Assembly (NCBI GenBank): GCA_947425785.1
Contig: CANEAY010000015.1
Coordinates: forward strand, 1 to 48,124
Source of the DNA: an uncultured Pseudoflavonifractor sp.
Lineage (GTDB): Bacteria > Bacillota > Clostridia > Oscillospirales > Oscillospiraceae
Length of the DNA: 48,124 bases
Direction: 5' to 3'
In this document: piece after piece, positions 32,670-39,849 of the stretch
Layout of the letters: every line of letters starts with the position of its first letter
Numbering within the stretch: the stretch's first letter is position 1
Translations under genes and position numbers: made by a program
Notes under the pieces: generated by a model
What the model was told of the DNA's origin: nothing
What the model saw: the letters and a program-made list of their open reading frames with translations, nothing else
Database searches by the model: none

Positions 32670-33356
32670 GTGTTCCGCCGCGCATGGAAAACTGAAATGA
32701 CCGCTTCCGAGCGGAACAGGGGACTGGTGTTCTTTCTTCTCTATCTGCTGGTGTTCCCCCGCCTGAACGCATGGGCCCAGCGGGTCATCTCCGGGGACGG
32801 GGAGGCTTTGGTGGCGGAGGCCAACGTGCTCTATTACGCCCTCCTGTTCACCCTGGCCCTCCTCCTTTTCTGGAGCTTTTTGAAAAAGGACTTCCTGGAG
32901 CTTATGAATTGGCTGCCGGAGAACCTTTTCGGTGTGGTGGTGGGCCTTCTGCTGGCGGGGGGGCTCCACCTGCTGGCCCGGCGGCTTCCTTTCCCGGTGG
33001 CCGACCCCATCGGCGCCCAATATGCCGCCGAGTACGCCGCCGCCCCGGTGCCCACCCTGACCCTGGTGGTGCTCCTCATCCCCCTGGTGGAGGAGGTGCT
33101 CTTCCGGGGGCTCATCTTCGGCAATCTTCGGGGCTACAGCCACCCGCTGGCCTATCTGGTGTGCATTCCCCTCTATGCCCTGGCCCAGGTGTGGCGGTAC
33201 GCTCTGGACTTTTCCGATCCCCGCTATCTGCTTCTGGGCCTTCTCTACCTGCCCATGTCGGCGGCCCTCACCTGGTGCTATGACAACGGCGGCAGTGTGT
33301 GGAGCGGCGTGGCCCTCCACGCCGGGCTCAATGCCCTTATCCTCTTCACCGCTTAG
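32670..33356 (+). CDS. CPBP-family intramembrane metalloprotease
   Basis: 228-aa membrane protein with about six helices. CPBP (Abi/CAAX protease) motifs are LVEEVLFRGLIFG (EExxxR, near residue 140) and a late HAGLNALI (third motif His). Such proteins include CAAX-type proteases and bacteriocin-immunity factors; many have no known substrate. GTG at 32670 is chosen because GGAAAGGGGG ends 7 bases upstream, whereas the ATG at 32697 has no ribosome binding site. It sits between mutS and mutL, which are usually adjacent. Confidence 0.82.
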   Translation: MFRRAWKTEMTASERNRGLVFFLLYLLVFPRLNAWAQRVISGDGEALVAEANVLYYALLFTLALLLFWSFLKKDFLELMNWLPENLFGVVVGLLLAGGLHLLARRLPFPVADPIGAQYAAEYAAAPVPTLTLVVLLIPLVEEVLFRGLIFGNLRGYSHPLAYLVCIPLYALAQVWRYALDFSDPRYLLLGLLYLPMSAALTWCYDNGGSVWSGVALHAGLNALILFTA

Positions 33357-33373
33357 AAAGGAAGGCGAACGGT

Positions 33374-35281
33374 ATGCCCCATATTGAGCAGCTCTCGGCC
33401 CATGTGGCCGACCTCATCGCCGCCGGCGAGGTGGTGGAGCGGCCCGCCAGCGTGGTGAAGGAGCTCTGCGAGAACGCTGTGGACGCGGGGGCCGGGACGG
33501 TCACCGTGGAGATACAGAATGGCGGCATGACCCTTATCCGGGTCACCGACGACGGCTGCGGCATCGCCCCCGAGGAGGCCCCCACCGCCTTCCTTCGCCA
33601 CGCCACCAGCAAGATCAAAAACGAATATGACCTGGAGGCTATCGGCACTTTGGGCTTTCGAGGCGAGGCTTTGGCGGCCATCGCCGCCGTCTCCCGGCTG
33701 GAGCTGCTCACCCGCCGGGCCCAGGACAAGCTGGGCACCTCCCTTACCCTGGAGGGGGGCGTGGTGCTGGGCCAGGAGGAGGCGGGGTGTCCCCTGGGCA
33801 CCACCCTGCTGGTGCGTGACCTCTTTTACAACACCCCCGCCCGGCTGAAATTTATGAAAAAGGACGCGGCGGAGGCCGCCGCCTGCCTGGCGGTCGTCCA
33901 GCGGCAGGCCCTGGCCCGGCCGGAGATATCCTTCAAATTCATCAAGGACGGCAAGCAGGAGCTGCTCACCCCCGGGGACGGCCAGCTGCGCTCCGCCCTA
34001 TACGCCGTACTGGGCCGGGAGCTGGCCCTGGGCTTTGCCCCGGTCTCCGGCAGCGGCGAGGACGTCAAGGTCACCGGCTTTGTCTCCCTGCCCACCTGCT
34101 GCCGGGGCACCAGAGGCTACCAGTTCTTTTTTGTCAACGGCCGCTGGGTGAAGAGCGCCGCCCTTACTGCCGCATTGGAGCAGGCCTACGCCAACCAAAA
34201 GATGGTGGGCAAGTTCCCCGGCTGTGTGCTCCACCTGGAGCTGAAGCTCAACGGGGTGGATGTGAACGTCCACCCCACCAAGCAGGAGGTAAAGTTCGGC
34301 CAGGAACGGGCCGTCTTCTCGGCGGTCTACTACGCCGTCCTCTCCGCCTTGGGCGCGGACAAGTCCCGGCCCGCCGTGGTGGTGGGCCAGGCGGCGAAGC
34401 CCATCATCGAGGGAAAACAGACCTCCCTGCCCCTCCATGATTTTACCGCACCCAGGACTGCCCCTGTCCCCACGGCCCCGCCGTCCCGGCGGGAGGAAGT
34501 CAAGCCAGCGGTACAGCCTGTCTCCGCCCCGGCAAAGCCCGGGGTGGAGCTCCCCGTCCCGGTAGAGGAGGCCAGACCGGCGGCGCCTGTCCGCCCGGCG
34601 GCTCCGGCCCCCATTCCCGCGGCGGCGTCTGTAAGACAGGAGGAGGCCCCAAAACAGGCCCCGGCCCCGGCGCCTTCTCCCCCCTCCCCTGCCCTTGTGG
34701 AGGAGGAGAAGCAGGAGACGCCCTGGCGCATCGCCGGGGAGCTGTTCCACACCTACATCATCGTGGAGCAGGGGGACAAGGCCCTGCTCATCGACAAGCA
34801 CGCCGCCCACGAGCGGATGAACTTCGACAAAATGCGCGCCCAGGACTATCTGCCCATGTCCCAGACCCTGCTGACCCCGGTGGTCTTCACCCCCGCCCCC
34901 GAGGAGGCGGCGGTGCTGCTGGAGCACGGGGAGGAGCTGGACAGGCTGGGCTTCGACATCAGCGACTTCGGCGGCGGCTCCCTGGCGGTGCGCAGTGTGC
35001 CCGACTACGTCTCCCTGGGGGATGTGGAGGCCACCCTCACCGAGATCGCCGGGAAGCTGGCCATTACAGGCTCCACCGGCTACCAGGAGCGGCGGGACGA
35101 TATCCTCCACACCATGGCCTGCAAGGCGGCCATCAAGGGAGGCTGGAAGTCCGGGCCCCAGGAGCTGGAGCGGGTGGCAAAAGCGGTGATGGCCGGGGAA
35201 GTGAAATACTGCCCCCACGGCCGCCCTGTGGCCATCGAGCTGACCCAAAAGCAGCTGGAAAAACAGTTCAAGCGCTCCTGA
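33374..35281 (+). CDS. mutL: DNA mismatch repair protein MutL
   Basis: 635-aa GHKL ATPase linking MutS to strand removal. ATPase motifs: ENAVDAGAGTVTVEI, DDGCGI and TLGFRGEAL in the first 110 residues. A long Pro/Ala-rich linker (about residues 355-455) joins the C-terminal endonuclease domain, whose metal motif reads DKHAAHERMNFDKM, a variant of DQHAxxE, with ACKAAIK and CPHGRP after it. So it is the nicking type found in bacteria without MutH. ATG at 33374 has AGGAAGG 8 bases upstream and lies 17 bases after the CPBP gene. Confidence 0.95.
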   Translation: MPHIEQLSAHVADLIAAGEVVERPASVVKELCENAVDAGAGTVTVEIQNGGMTLIRVTDDGCGIAPEEAPTAFLRHATSKIKNEYDLEAIGTLGFRGEALAAIAAVSRLELLTRRAQDKLGTSLTLEGGVVLGQEEAGCPLGTTLLVRDLFYNTPARLKFMKKDAAEAAACLAVVQRQALARPEISFKFIKDGKQELLTPGDGQLRSALYAVLGRELALGFAPVSGSGEDVKVTGFVSLPTCCRGTRGYQFFFVNGRWVKSAALTAALEQAYANQKMVGKFPGCVLHLELKLNGVDVNVHPTKQEVKFGQERAVFSAVYYAVLSALGADKSRPAVVVGQAAKPIIEGKQTSLPLHDFTAPRTAPVPTAPPSRREEVKPAVQPVSAPAKPGVELPVPVEEARPAAPVRPAAPAPIPAAASVRQEEAPKQAPAPAPSPPSPALVEEEKQETPWRIAGELFHTYIIVEQGDKALLIDKHAAHERMNFDKMRAQDYLPMSQTLLTPVVFTPAPEEAAVLLEHGEELDRLGFDISDFGGGSLAVRSVPDYVSLGDVEATLTEIAGKLAITGSTGYQERRDDILHTMACKAAIKGGWKSGPQELERVAKAVMAGEVKYCPHGRPVAIELTQKQLEKQFKRS

Positions 35282-35353
35282 CAAAAATCGACGTTTTTTG
35301 ACCTGAAATTGGTATATTATGGTAACATTCTAACAGAGAAAGGAATGTTCCAT

Positions 35354-35587
35354 ATGTCCAGAGCCAATGACCTGCAAGACCTGTTTCTCGCCCGTGCCCG
35401 CCGCGCCCAGGAGTGCGTCACCCTGTTTTTGATGAACGGCTTTCAGATGCGGGGCATCATCACCGGCTTTGACGCCTTCGTGGTGGTGCTGGACACCGAC
35501 GGGAAACAGCAGATCATCTATAAGCACGCCATCTCCACCATCGTTCCCACACACCCTGTTGATCTGACTCCTGATGTGAATACATAA
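35354..35587 (+). CDS. hfq: RNA chaperone Hfq
   Basis: 77-aa Sm-like protein forming a hexameric ring that binds sRNAs and poly-A/U RNA. Sm1 motif region [20 protein letters not shown] and the Sm2 signature [10 protein letters not shown] are clear. It begins with the usual NDLQDLFL helix. ATG at 35354 has AAAGGA about 9 bases upstream; an in-frame ATG at 35345 is too close to that site. It follows mutL by 72 bases, with a possible TATATTAT -10 region in between but no convincing -35. miaA, often located here, is missing. Confidence 0.93.
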   Translation: MSRANDLQDLFLARARRAQECVTLFLMNGFQMRGIITGFDAFVVVLDTDGKQQIIYKHAISTIVPTHPVDLTPDVNT

Positions 35588-35611
35588 GCCATACGGAAAG
35601 AGAGAACCCCC

Positions 35612-36844
35612 ATGAAGCAAGGTGCCCTTCTCAACAAAATACTGATGTTCCTCTTCTTCGCCGCCATCCTGGCCTATTTTGCCGGGGCGGCCTGGCGGGG
35701 GCTGCGGGATCCCTACCCCACGGTGCAGGCCTACAACTACGCCGTGGATGACACGGTGGAGACCGCCGGGTATCTGATCCGCCAGGAGCAGACCATCTAC
35801 GGCTCCGGCAGTATCGTCCGGCTCATCCCTGCCGAGGGGGAGAAGGTGCACGCCGGGGCCACGGTGGCCTACCTCTACGCCGACCAGCTCTCCCTGGAGC
35901 GATCCCAGCGGCTGGAGGATCTTCAGGCGGAGACCGCCCAGCTCACCCAGGCCATTGCCGCCGCAGGGGAGAGCGGCCAGGAGGAGACCTCCCGGGAGAG
36001 GGTCATGGACGCTATGGTGACCCTGCGCGCCAGCGTGGCTGACGGGAACTTCACCCGGCTGGAGAGCCAGACCTCCGCCTTCAAGAGCGCCGTCTACCAG
36101 CAGGCCCAGCGCTACGGCGACGCCGGCGCCCTCTCCGAGGCGCTGACCGCCGCCCAGGCGGAGATGGAGAGCCTGCGCTCCCAGACCCAGGATGTGGGCC
36201 GGGTCACGGTGGTGGAGAGCGGGGTCTTCTCCGGGCAGGTGGACGGCTATGAGCCCATCCTGACCCCCGACGGCCTGAACGACCTCACCCCCTCCAAGCT
36301 GGCGGCCCTGGAAGACCAGGCTGTGCCCGTGGGGGAGGAGAGCCTGGGGAAGCTCATTACGGATACCACCTGGTATTTTGCCTGCACCCTCTCGGAGGAG
36401 AACGCCCGACGGCTCACCGAGGGGGGGAAGGTCACCGTCCGTTTCTCCCGGGACTGGGCGGGGGACGTGGATATGACGGTGGAGCGCATCAGCGCCCCGG
36501 AGGAGGGCCAGATGGCGGTCATCCTCTCCTCCCACCGCTTTTTGTCCGACGTGACCTTGCTGCGCCGCCAGACGGTGGAGCTGGTTTTTGAGGTGCGCCA
36601 GGGCCTTCGGGTGCCCACCGCCGCCGTGCGCATGGAGGAGGGCCAGAGCGTGGTCTACGTCCAGGTGGGGGTGAAGGCGGAGAAGAAGCCGGTGAGCGTA
36701 CTGGCCCAGGGGGAGGATTTCTACCTGGTGGAGCCGGTGCTGAGCCAGGACGCCGCCGCCAAGGAGGAGAAGCTGGCCCTCCGGGCGGGGGACGCGGTCA
36801 TCGTGGCCAGCGAGGAGATCTGGGACGGAAAGATCGTAGCATAA
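35612..36844 (+). CDS. HlyD-like membrane-anchored protein of the ylm/sepF cluster
   Basis: 410-aa protein with an N-terminal membrane anchor (residues about 10-28, ILMFLFFAAILAYFAGA) and a long extracytoplasmic part. A barrel-sandwich (lipoyl-like) half is near 50-90 (ETAGYLIRQEQTI...EGEKVHAGATVAYLY). A helical stretch of roughly 90-190 follows, then beta-rich adaptor-like domains (KVTVRFSRDW, GLRVPTAAVR). This resembles HlyD/membrane-fusion adaptors, but no exporter gene is adjacent. Such genes often precede yggS and sepF in Clostridia, hinting at an envelope or division link (inference). Confidence 0.75.
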   Translation: MKQGALLNKILMFLFFAAILAYFAGAAWRGLRDPYPTVQAYNYAVDDTVETAGYLIRQEQTIYGSGSIVRLIPAEGEKVHAGATVAYLYADQLSLERSQRLEDLQAETAQLTQAIAAAGESGQEETSRERVMDAMVTLRASVADGNFTRLESQTSAFKSAVYQQAQRYGDAGALSEALTAAQAEMESLRSQTQDVGRVTVVESGVFSGQVDGYEPILTPDGLNDLTPSKLAALEDQAVPVGEESLGKLITDTTWYFACTLSEENARRLTEGGKVTVRFSRDWAGDVDMTVERISAPEEGQMAVILSSHRFLSDVTLLRRQTVELVFEVRQGLRVPTAAVRMEEGQSVVYVQVGVKAEKKPVSVLAQGEDFYLVEPVLSQDAAAKEEKLALRAGDAVIVASEEIWDGKIVA

Positions 36845-36863
36845 AGAGAGAGGAGAATGGGCC

Positions 36864-37574
36864 ATGTCTTTGGAGGAAAACATCCGTCAGGTGAAGGAGA
36901 ATATCGCCGCCGCCGCCCGGGAGGCGGGCCGGGATCCCGGGGAGGTCACGTTGGTGGCCGCCACCAAGGTGCAGACTGACGACACCGTCCGGGCAGCCAT
37001 TGCCGCGGGCATCGAGGTGTGCGGCGAGAACCGGGTGCAGGAGATGACCGCCCACCTGGACGCCGACGCCTACGCCGGGGCAAAGCTCCACTTTATCGGC
37101 CACCTGCAGACCAACAAGGTCAATAAGGTGGTGGGCCGGGTGGATCTTATCGAGTCGGTGGGCTCGGAACATCTGCTGGAGGCCATCGACAAGCAGGCCG
37201 CCAAGCTGGGACTGGTGCAGGATGTGCTCTTGGAGGTCAACGTGGGGGGCGAAGAGAGCAAGTCCGGGGTGGCCCCGGAGGAGGTCATGGCCTTGGCCCG
37301 GAAGGCTTTGGAGCTTCCCAACGTCCGGCTGCGGGGGCTCATGGCCATCCCGCCGGTGGCGGGAGAAGATGGAAACCGTGGATTTTTCCGGGAAATGTAT
37401 CAACTTTTTGTTGACATAAAAACCAAAATAGGCGATAATGAGAATGATATAAATTGCCTGTCCATGGGCATGAGCGGAGATTATATGGACGCGGTACGGG
37501 AGGGGGCCACCCTGGTGCGGGTGGGCACCGCCCTTTTCGGCGCCCGGCCTCCTATGCGCCCCAAGGCAGAGTGA
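36864..37574 (+). CDS. ylmE: PLP homeostasis protein YggS/YlmE (PLPBP)
   Basis: 236-aa single-domain fold-type III PLP-binding protein. The Lys that binds PLP is in LVAATKVQ (about residue 36), followed by GENRVQE and the conserved HFIGHLQTNKV. The C-terminal phosphate site is SMGMSGDYMDAV. It buffers pyridoxal phosphate rather than catalysing a reaction. AGGAGA lies before the ATG. Its place before sepF is the classic ylmE-ylmF order of Firmicutes division clusters. Confidence 0.93.
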   Translation: MSLEENIRQVKENIAAAAREAGRDPGEVTLVAATKVQTDDTVRAAIAAGIEVCGENRVQEMTAHLDADAYAGAKLHFIGHLQTNKVNKVVGRVDLIESVGSEHLLEAIDKQAAKLGLVQDVLLEVNVGGEESKSGVAPEEVMALARKALELPNVRLRGLMAIPPVAGEDGNRGFFREMYQLFVDIKTKIGDNENDINCLSMGMSGDYMDAVREGATLVRVGTALFGARPPMRPKAE

Positions 37575-37604
37575 GGATAGAATCTACATTAGGAGGAGCC
37601 AGCA

Positions 37605-38102
37605 ATGGGACTTTTGGATGAACTCAAGCGGATCGCCCGCCCCTACGAGGACGAGGAAGAGGATTACGACGATTTTGACATGATGGGCACCGGACGGCTG
37701 GACCGGACGGAGATCCGCGCCAAGGCCGCCCGGCAGGACACCGCCGGATTCTTTGACACCGACCGCCCGGAGCGCACCGAGCGGGTGGAGCGGCGCAACA
37801 ACAAGGTGGTGAATATCCACACCACCACCCAGCTCCAGGTGGTGCTGGTGAAGCCGGAGCGGTTCGAGAACGCCGCCGAGATCGCCGACCACCTGCGGGA
37901 GAAGCGCACCGTGGTGCTGAACATGGAGGAGACCAGCAAGGACGTGTCCCGCCGCATTCTGGACTTCCTCTCCGGCGCCGCCTACGCCCAGGAGGGCAAG
38001 GTGAAGAAGGTGGCGCTCAGCACCTACATCATCACCCCCTACAATGTGGACATCCTGGGGAACCTGCTGGATGAATTGGAAGATAACGGGCTCTACTTCT
38101 AA
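37605..38102 (+). CDS. sepF: Cell division protein SepF
   Basis: 165-aa FtsZ-tethering protein. An N-terminal amphipathic membrane-binding helix (GLLDELKRIARPYED) and a charged linker precede the SepF core at about 70-155, with VLVKPERFENAAEIADHL and VVLNMEETSKDVSRRILDFL. AGGAGG lies before the ATG. SepF polymerises and lines the division septum. The ylmE and divIVA neighbours support the call. Confidence 0.94.
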   Translation: MGLLDELKRIARPYEDEEEDYDDFDMMGTGRLDRTEIRAKAARQDTAGFFDTDRPERTERVERRNNKVVNIHTTTQLQVVLVKPERFENAAEIADHLREKRTVVLNMEETSKDVSRRILDFLSGAAYAQEGKVKKVALSTYIITPYNVDILGNLLDELEDNGLYF

Positions 38103-38145
38103 GCGGCACCCCTGAAATACTATAAAAAGAAAGTGTGGGATACAT

Positions 38146-38904
38146 ATGCTGACTCCTCAGGAGGTAGCGGAGCACGCCTTTGCCAAGGCGTCCTTTGGCG
38201 GCTACAATATGGCTATGGTAGATGAGTTTCTGGATCTGCTCACCGCCGACTACACCACGCTGTACAAGGAGAACGCCACCCTGAAGGCCAAGATGAAAGT
38301 GCTGGCCGACAAGGTGGAGGAGTACCGCTCCACCGACGACGCTATGCGCAAGGCCCTGCTCTCCGCCCAGCGGATGGCGGACGACATCGTCAAGGAGGCG
38401 GAGAAGACCAAGGTGGAGACCATGGCCGCCGCCGAGCGGGAGGCCCAGGAGCGGGTGGAGGCCCTTCGGGCCGAGACCGAGAGCGAGCAGCTGCGCCTCA
38501 CCGCCGCCCGGAACGCCACCGCCGCCTACCTCTCCAAGCTGAAGGAGCTTTACCAGCACGAGATGGACTATCTGGCGGGCCTTTCCAAGCTGAATACCGC
38601 CCCCGTGAAGCCCGACCCCGTGGCCCGCACTGCCGAGGTCATCGGCGACGCGGTGGAGAAGGCGGTGGAGGAAGTCCCCGAGCCGGAGCCCGAGCCCCTG
38701 GAGGACGACCCCCTCTACGAGGAGCTGCGCCGGGGCGTTGTCCACCTCCACGAGGCGGAGGATGAGGACGAAGATGATGACGAGCTTCTGGACGAGGACG
38801 ACGAGGATGATGACGACGATGAGGACGAGGACGATGACGCCGCCCCCACCCGCCGCATCGACTTCGACAACCTGAAGTTCGGCAAGGACTACGAGATCAC
38901 CTAA
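38146..38904 (+). CDS. divIVA: DivIVA-domain protein
   Basis: 252-aa coiled-coil protein placed at curved membranes (septum and poles). The conserved N-terminal DivIVA start is MLTPQEVAEHAFAKASFGGY..VDEFLD, followed by coiled coil to about residue 150. The C-terminus is unusual: a near-continuous Asp/Glu stretch of about 30 residues (from roughly 203) and then an ordered tail RRIDFDNLKFGKDYEIT. Ribosome binding site is weak (GTGGGAT). The acidic tail may recruit partners or tune assembly (inference). Confidence 0.88.
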   Translation: MLTPQEVAEHAFAKASFGGYNMAMVDEFLDLLTADYTTLYKENATLKAKMKVLADKVEEYRSTDDAMRKALLSAQRMADDIVKEAEKTKVETMAAAEREAQERVEALRAETESEQLRLTAARNATAAYLSKLKELYQHEMDYLAGLSKLNTAPVKPDPVARTAEVIGDAVEKAVEEVPEPEPEPLEDDPLYEELRRGVVHLHEAEDEDEDDDELLDEDDEDDDDDEDEDDDAAPTRRIDFDNLKFGKDYEIT

Positions 38905-38920
38905 GAGCGGATATAAGAAA

Positions 38921-38949
38921 GGCCGTCCCGGGAGGGACGGTCTTTTTTT
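38921..38949 (+). terminator. Terminator of the sepF-divIVA operon
   Basis: A 9-bp stem (38921-38929 with 38934-38942, one G-U) with a GGGA loop and a run of seven T after it. Confidence 0.9.
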
Positions 38950-39000
38950 GTGTGGCCCACCCATTGGGGCGGGAAGTTTGAGGACACCTGCCCATTGTAG

Positions 39001-39259
39001 GGGCGCACATTGTGCGCCCGCTTGTGCCCACCCTCGGGGTGGGGAACCATATGGGGGATATCTTTTCTGGAAAAGATATCCCCCAAACCCCCAGAAAAGC
39101 ACAAGGGGAGAGGGCGTTTCGATTCGCCCTCTCCCCTTGACCCCTCTCCCCAAACGACCAAAGAGGGGGAACTGCGGTTCCCCCTCTTTGGAAACACCCT
39201 CAAGCTCTTCTATTGCAGAAAGTGAGCGGCCACCCCGCACTTCGTAGCGGGGTGGCCGC
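39001..39259. repeat. Ladder of six consecutive hairpins
   Basis: Six separate inverted repeats in 260 bases, mostly perfect: 39001-39009/39011-39019; 39027-39033/39037-39043; 39053-39066/39071-39084 (14 bp); 39103-39116/39125-39138 (14 bp); 39160-39172/39177-39189 (13 bp); 39226-39238/39247-39259 (13 bp). The arms are unrelated to each other. The stretch lies after the divIVA terminator and ends near the 3' end of the convergent RHH gene. Short open frames across it are by-products of the palindromes. It may be a structured RNA or a composite of dispersed intergenic repeats. Confidence 0.8.
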
Positions 39260-39284
39260 ACCTGCCCCGGCGCCCTAAGACCAA

Positions 39285-39464
39285 TTACGGATTGGTTTCC
39301 AGCGCGATGGGGCCGTTTTTCTTTTCAAAGGCGGCAATATGCTGCTGCGCAATAATCTCAATCTCTTTATTGACCGAGCGGCCATTGCTCTTGGCGACCA
39401 CCTTTAGCTTTGCCATGGTTTCAGGTTCCAATCGCAAAGAATAAACATAGGCTTGCACACCCAT
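39285..39464 (-). CDS. 59-aa ribbon-helix-helix DNA-binding protein
   Basis: Small Arc-like protein, too short for usual gene cut-offs. A beta-ribbon (AYVYSLRLEP) leads into helices ETMAKLKVVAKSNGRS and VNKEIEIIAQQHIAAF, the RHH pattern. GGAGGG lies upstream of the ATG at 39464. It has its own promoter and sits opposite a Cys-rich gene; the space between holds three copies of an 11-bp word of the size RHH dimers bind. Likely an autoregulated repressor of both genes. It could be an antitoxin, but no toxin is recognised beside it. Confidence 0.82.
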   Translation of the reverse strand: MGVQAYVYSLRLEPETMAKLKVVAKSNGRSVNKEIEIIAQQHIAAFEKKNGPIALETNP

Positions 39465-39490
39465 ACAAATCCCTCCATTTAGATATCAAA

Positions 39491-39519
39491 ATAATATCAT
39501 ATAGGTGCCATTTTCTCAA
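39491..39519 (-). promoter_or_regulatory. Promoter of the RHH gene
   Basis: On the minus strand TTGAGA (39514-39519), a 17-base spacer and TATTAT (39491-39496). Confidence 0.65.
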
Positions 39520-39524
39520 CGATT

Positions 39525-39567
39525 CAAAAAGACGTCAAAAAGACGTTGACATTTTAACGTCTTTTTG
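39525..39567. promoter_or_regulatory. Triple 11-bp operator
   Basis: CAAAAAGACGT occurs in exact tandem at 39525-39535 and 39536-39546, and once inverted at 39557-39567. The copies abut and enter the -35 and spacer of the Cys-rich gene promoter. Probable binding site for the RHH protein. Confidence 0.75.
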
Positions 39568-39574
39568 ATATCAT
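39546..39574 (+). promoter_or_regulatory. Promoter of the Cys-rich small gene
   Basis: TTGACA (39546-39551), a 17-base spacer and TATCAT (39569-39574). A strong match, overlapped by the operator copies. Confidence 0.8.
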
Positions 39575-39594
39575 TTTGAAAAGGAGGTGATATT

Positions 39595-39777
39595 ATGGAA
39601 GGAGAAGGAAAAACCTGCGAGACCTGCAAGCATTTTTACCGGCACTACATCCACTGGAGCGGAAAACAATACCGCCCCCTGGACGTGGGCCACTGCGGAG
39701 ACCCCCGGGCCCGGTACAAGACCATTCACACCCCTGCCTGCTGGCGGCACAAGGAGCGGGAAAAAGCGGCAGGTTAG
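39595..39777 (+). CDS. 60-aa Cys-rich (probable zinc-binding) protein
   Basis: Six-residue spacing and four Cys suggest a metal site: CETC near residues 8-11, C near 34 (GHCGDPRARYK) and a late PACWRH, with several His. No family name is certain. A nearly perfect ribosome binding site AAAGGAGGTGAT precedes the ATG. Strong promoter under the triple operator; ends at a strong terminator, so it is a one-gene unit. Role unknown. Confidence 0.75.
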   Translation: MEGEGKTCETCKHFYRHYIHWSGKQYRPLDVGHCGDPRARYKTIHTPACWRHKEREKAAG

Positions 39778-39780
39778 CGC

Positions 39781-39817
39781 AAGACCCCGGCGGCATACGG
39801 AAAGCCGCCGGGGTCTT
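39781..39817. terminator. Bidirectional terminator, Cys-rich gene / ileS
   Basis: A perfect 14-bp stem (39781-39794 with 39804-39817) with a 9-base loop and T residues following on the plus strand. Convergent ileS ends 33 bases away. Confidence 0.9.
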
Positions 39818-39849
39818 TTACTTTTATTGCATTGAAGGCTGTGGAGCCC

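Noticed and set aside
35298-35320. Dedicated hfq promoter
   Set aside because: TTGACC and TATTAT are present but separated by only 11 bases; not convincing.
38948-39247. Small open frames over the hairpin ladder
   Set aside because: They arise from palindromic GC-rich DNA, occur on both strands and have no ribosome binding site.
39001-39259. CRISPR array or integron attC array
   Set aside because: No repeated unit or regular spacing; each hairpin has a different sequence and no cas or integrase gene is near.
39285-39777. Classic type II toxin-antitoxin operon
   Set aside because: The RHH gene and its partner are divergent rather than co-directional, and the partner shows no known toxin motif.
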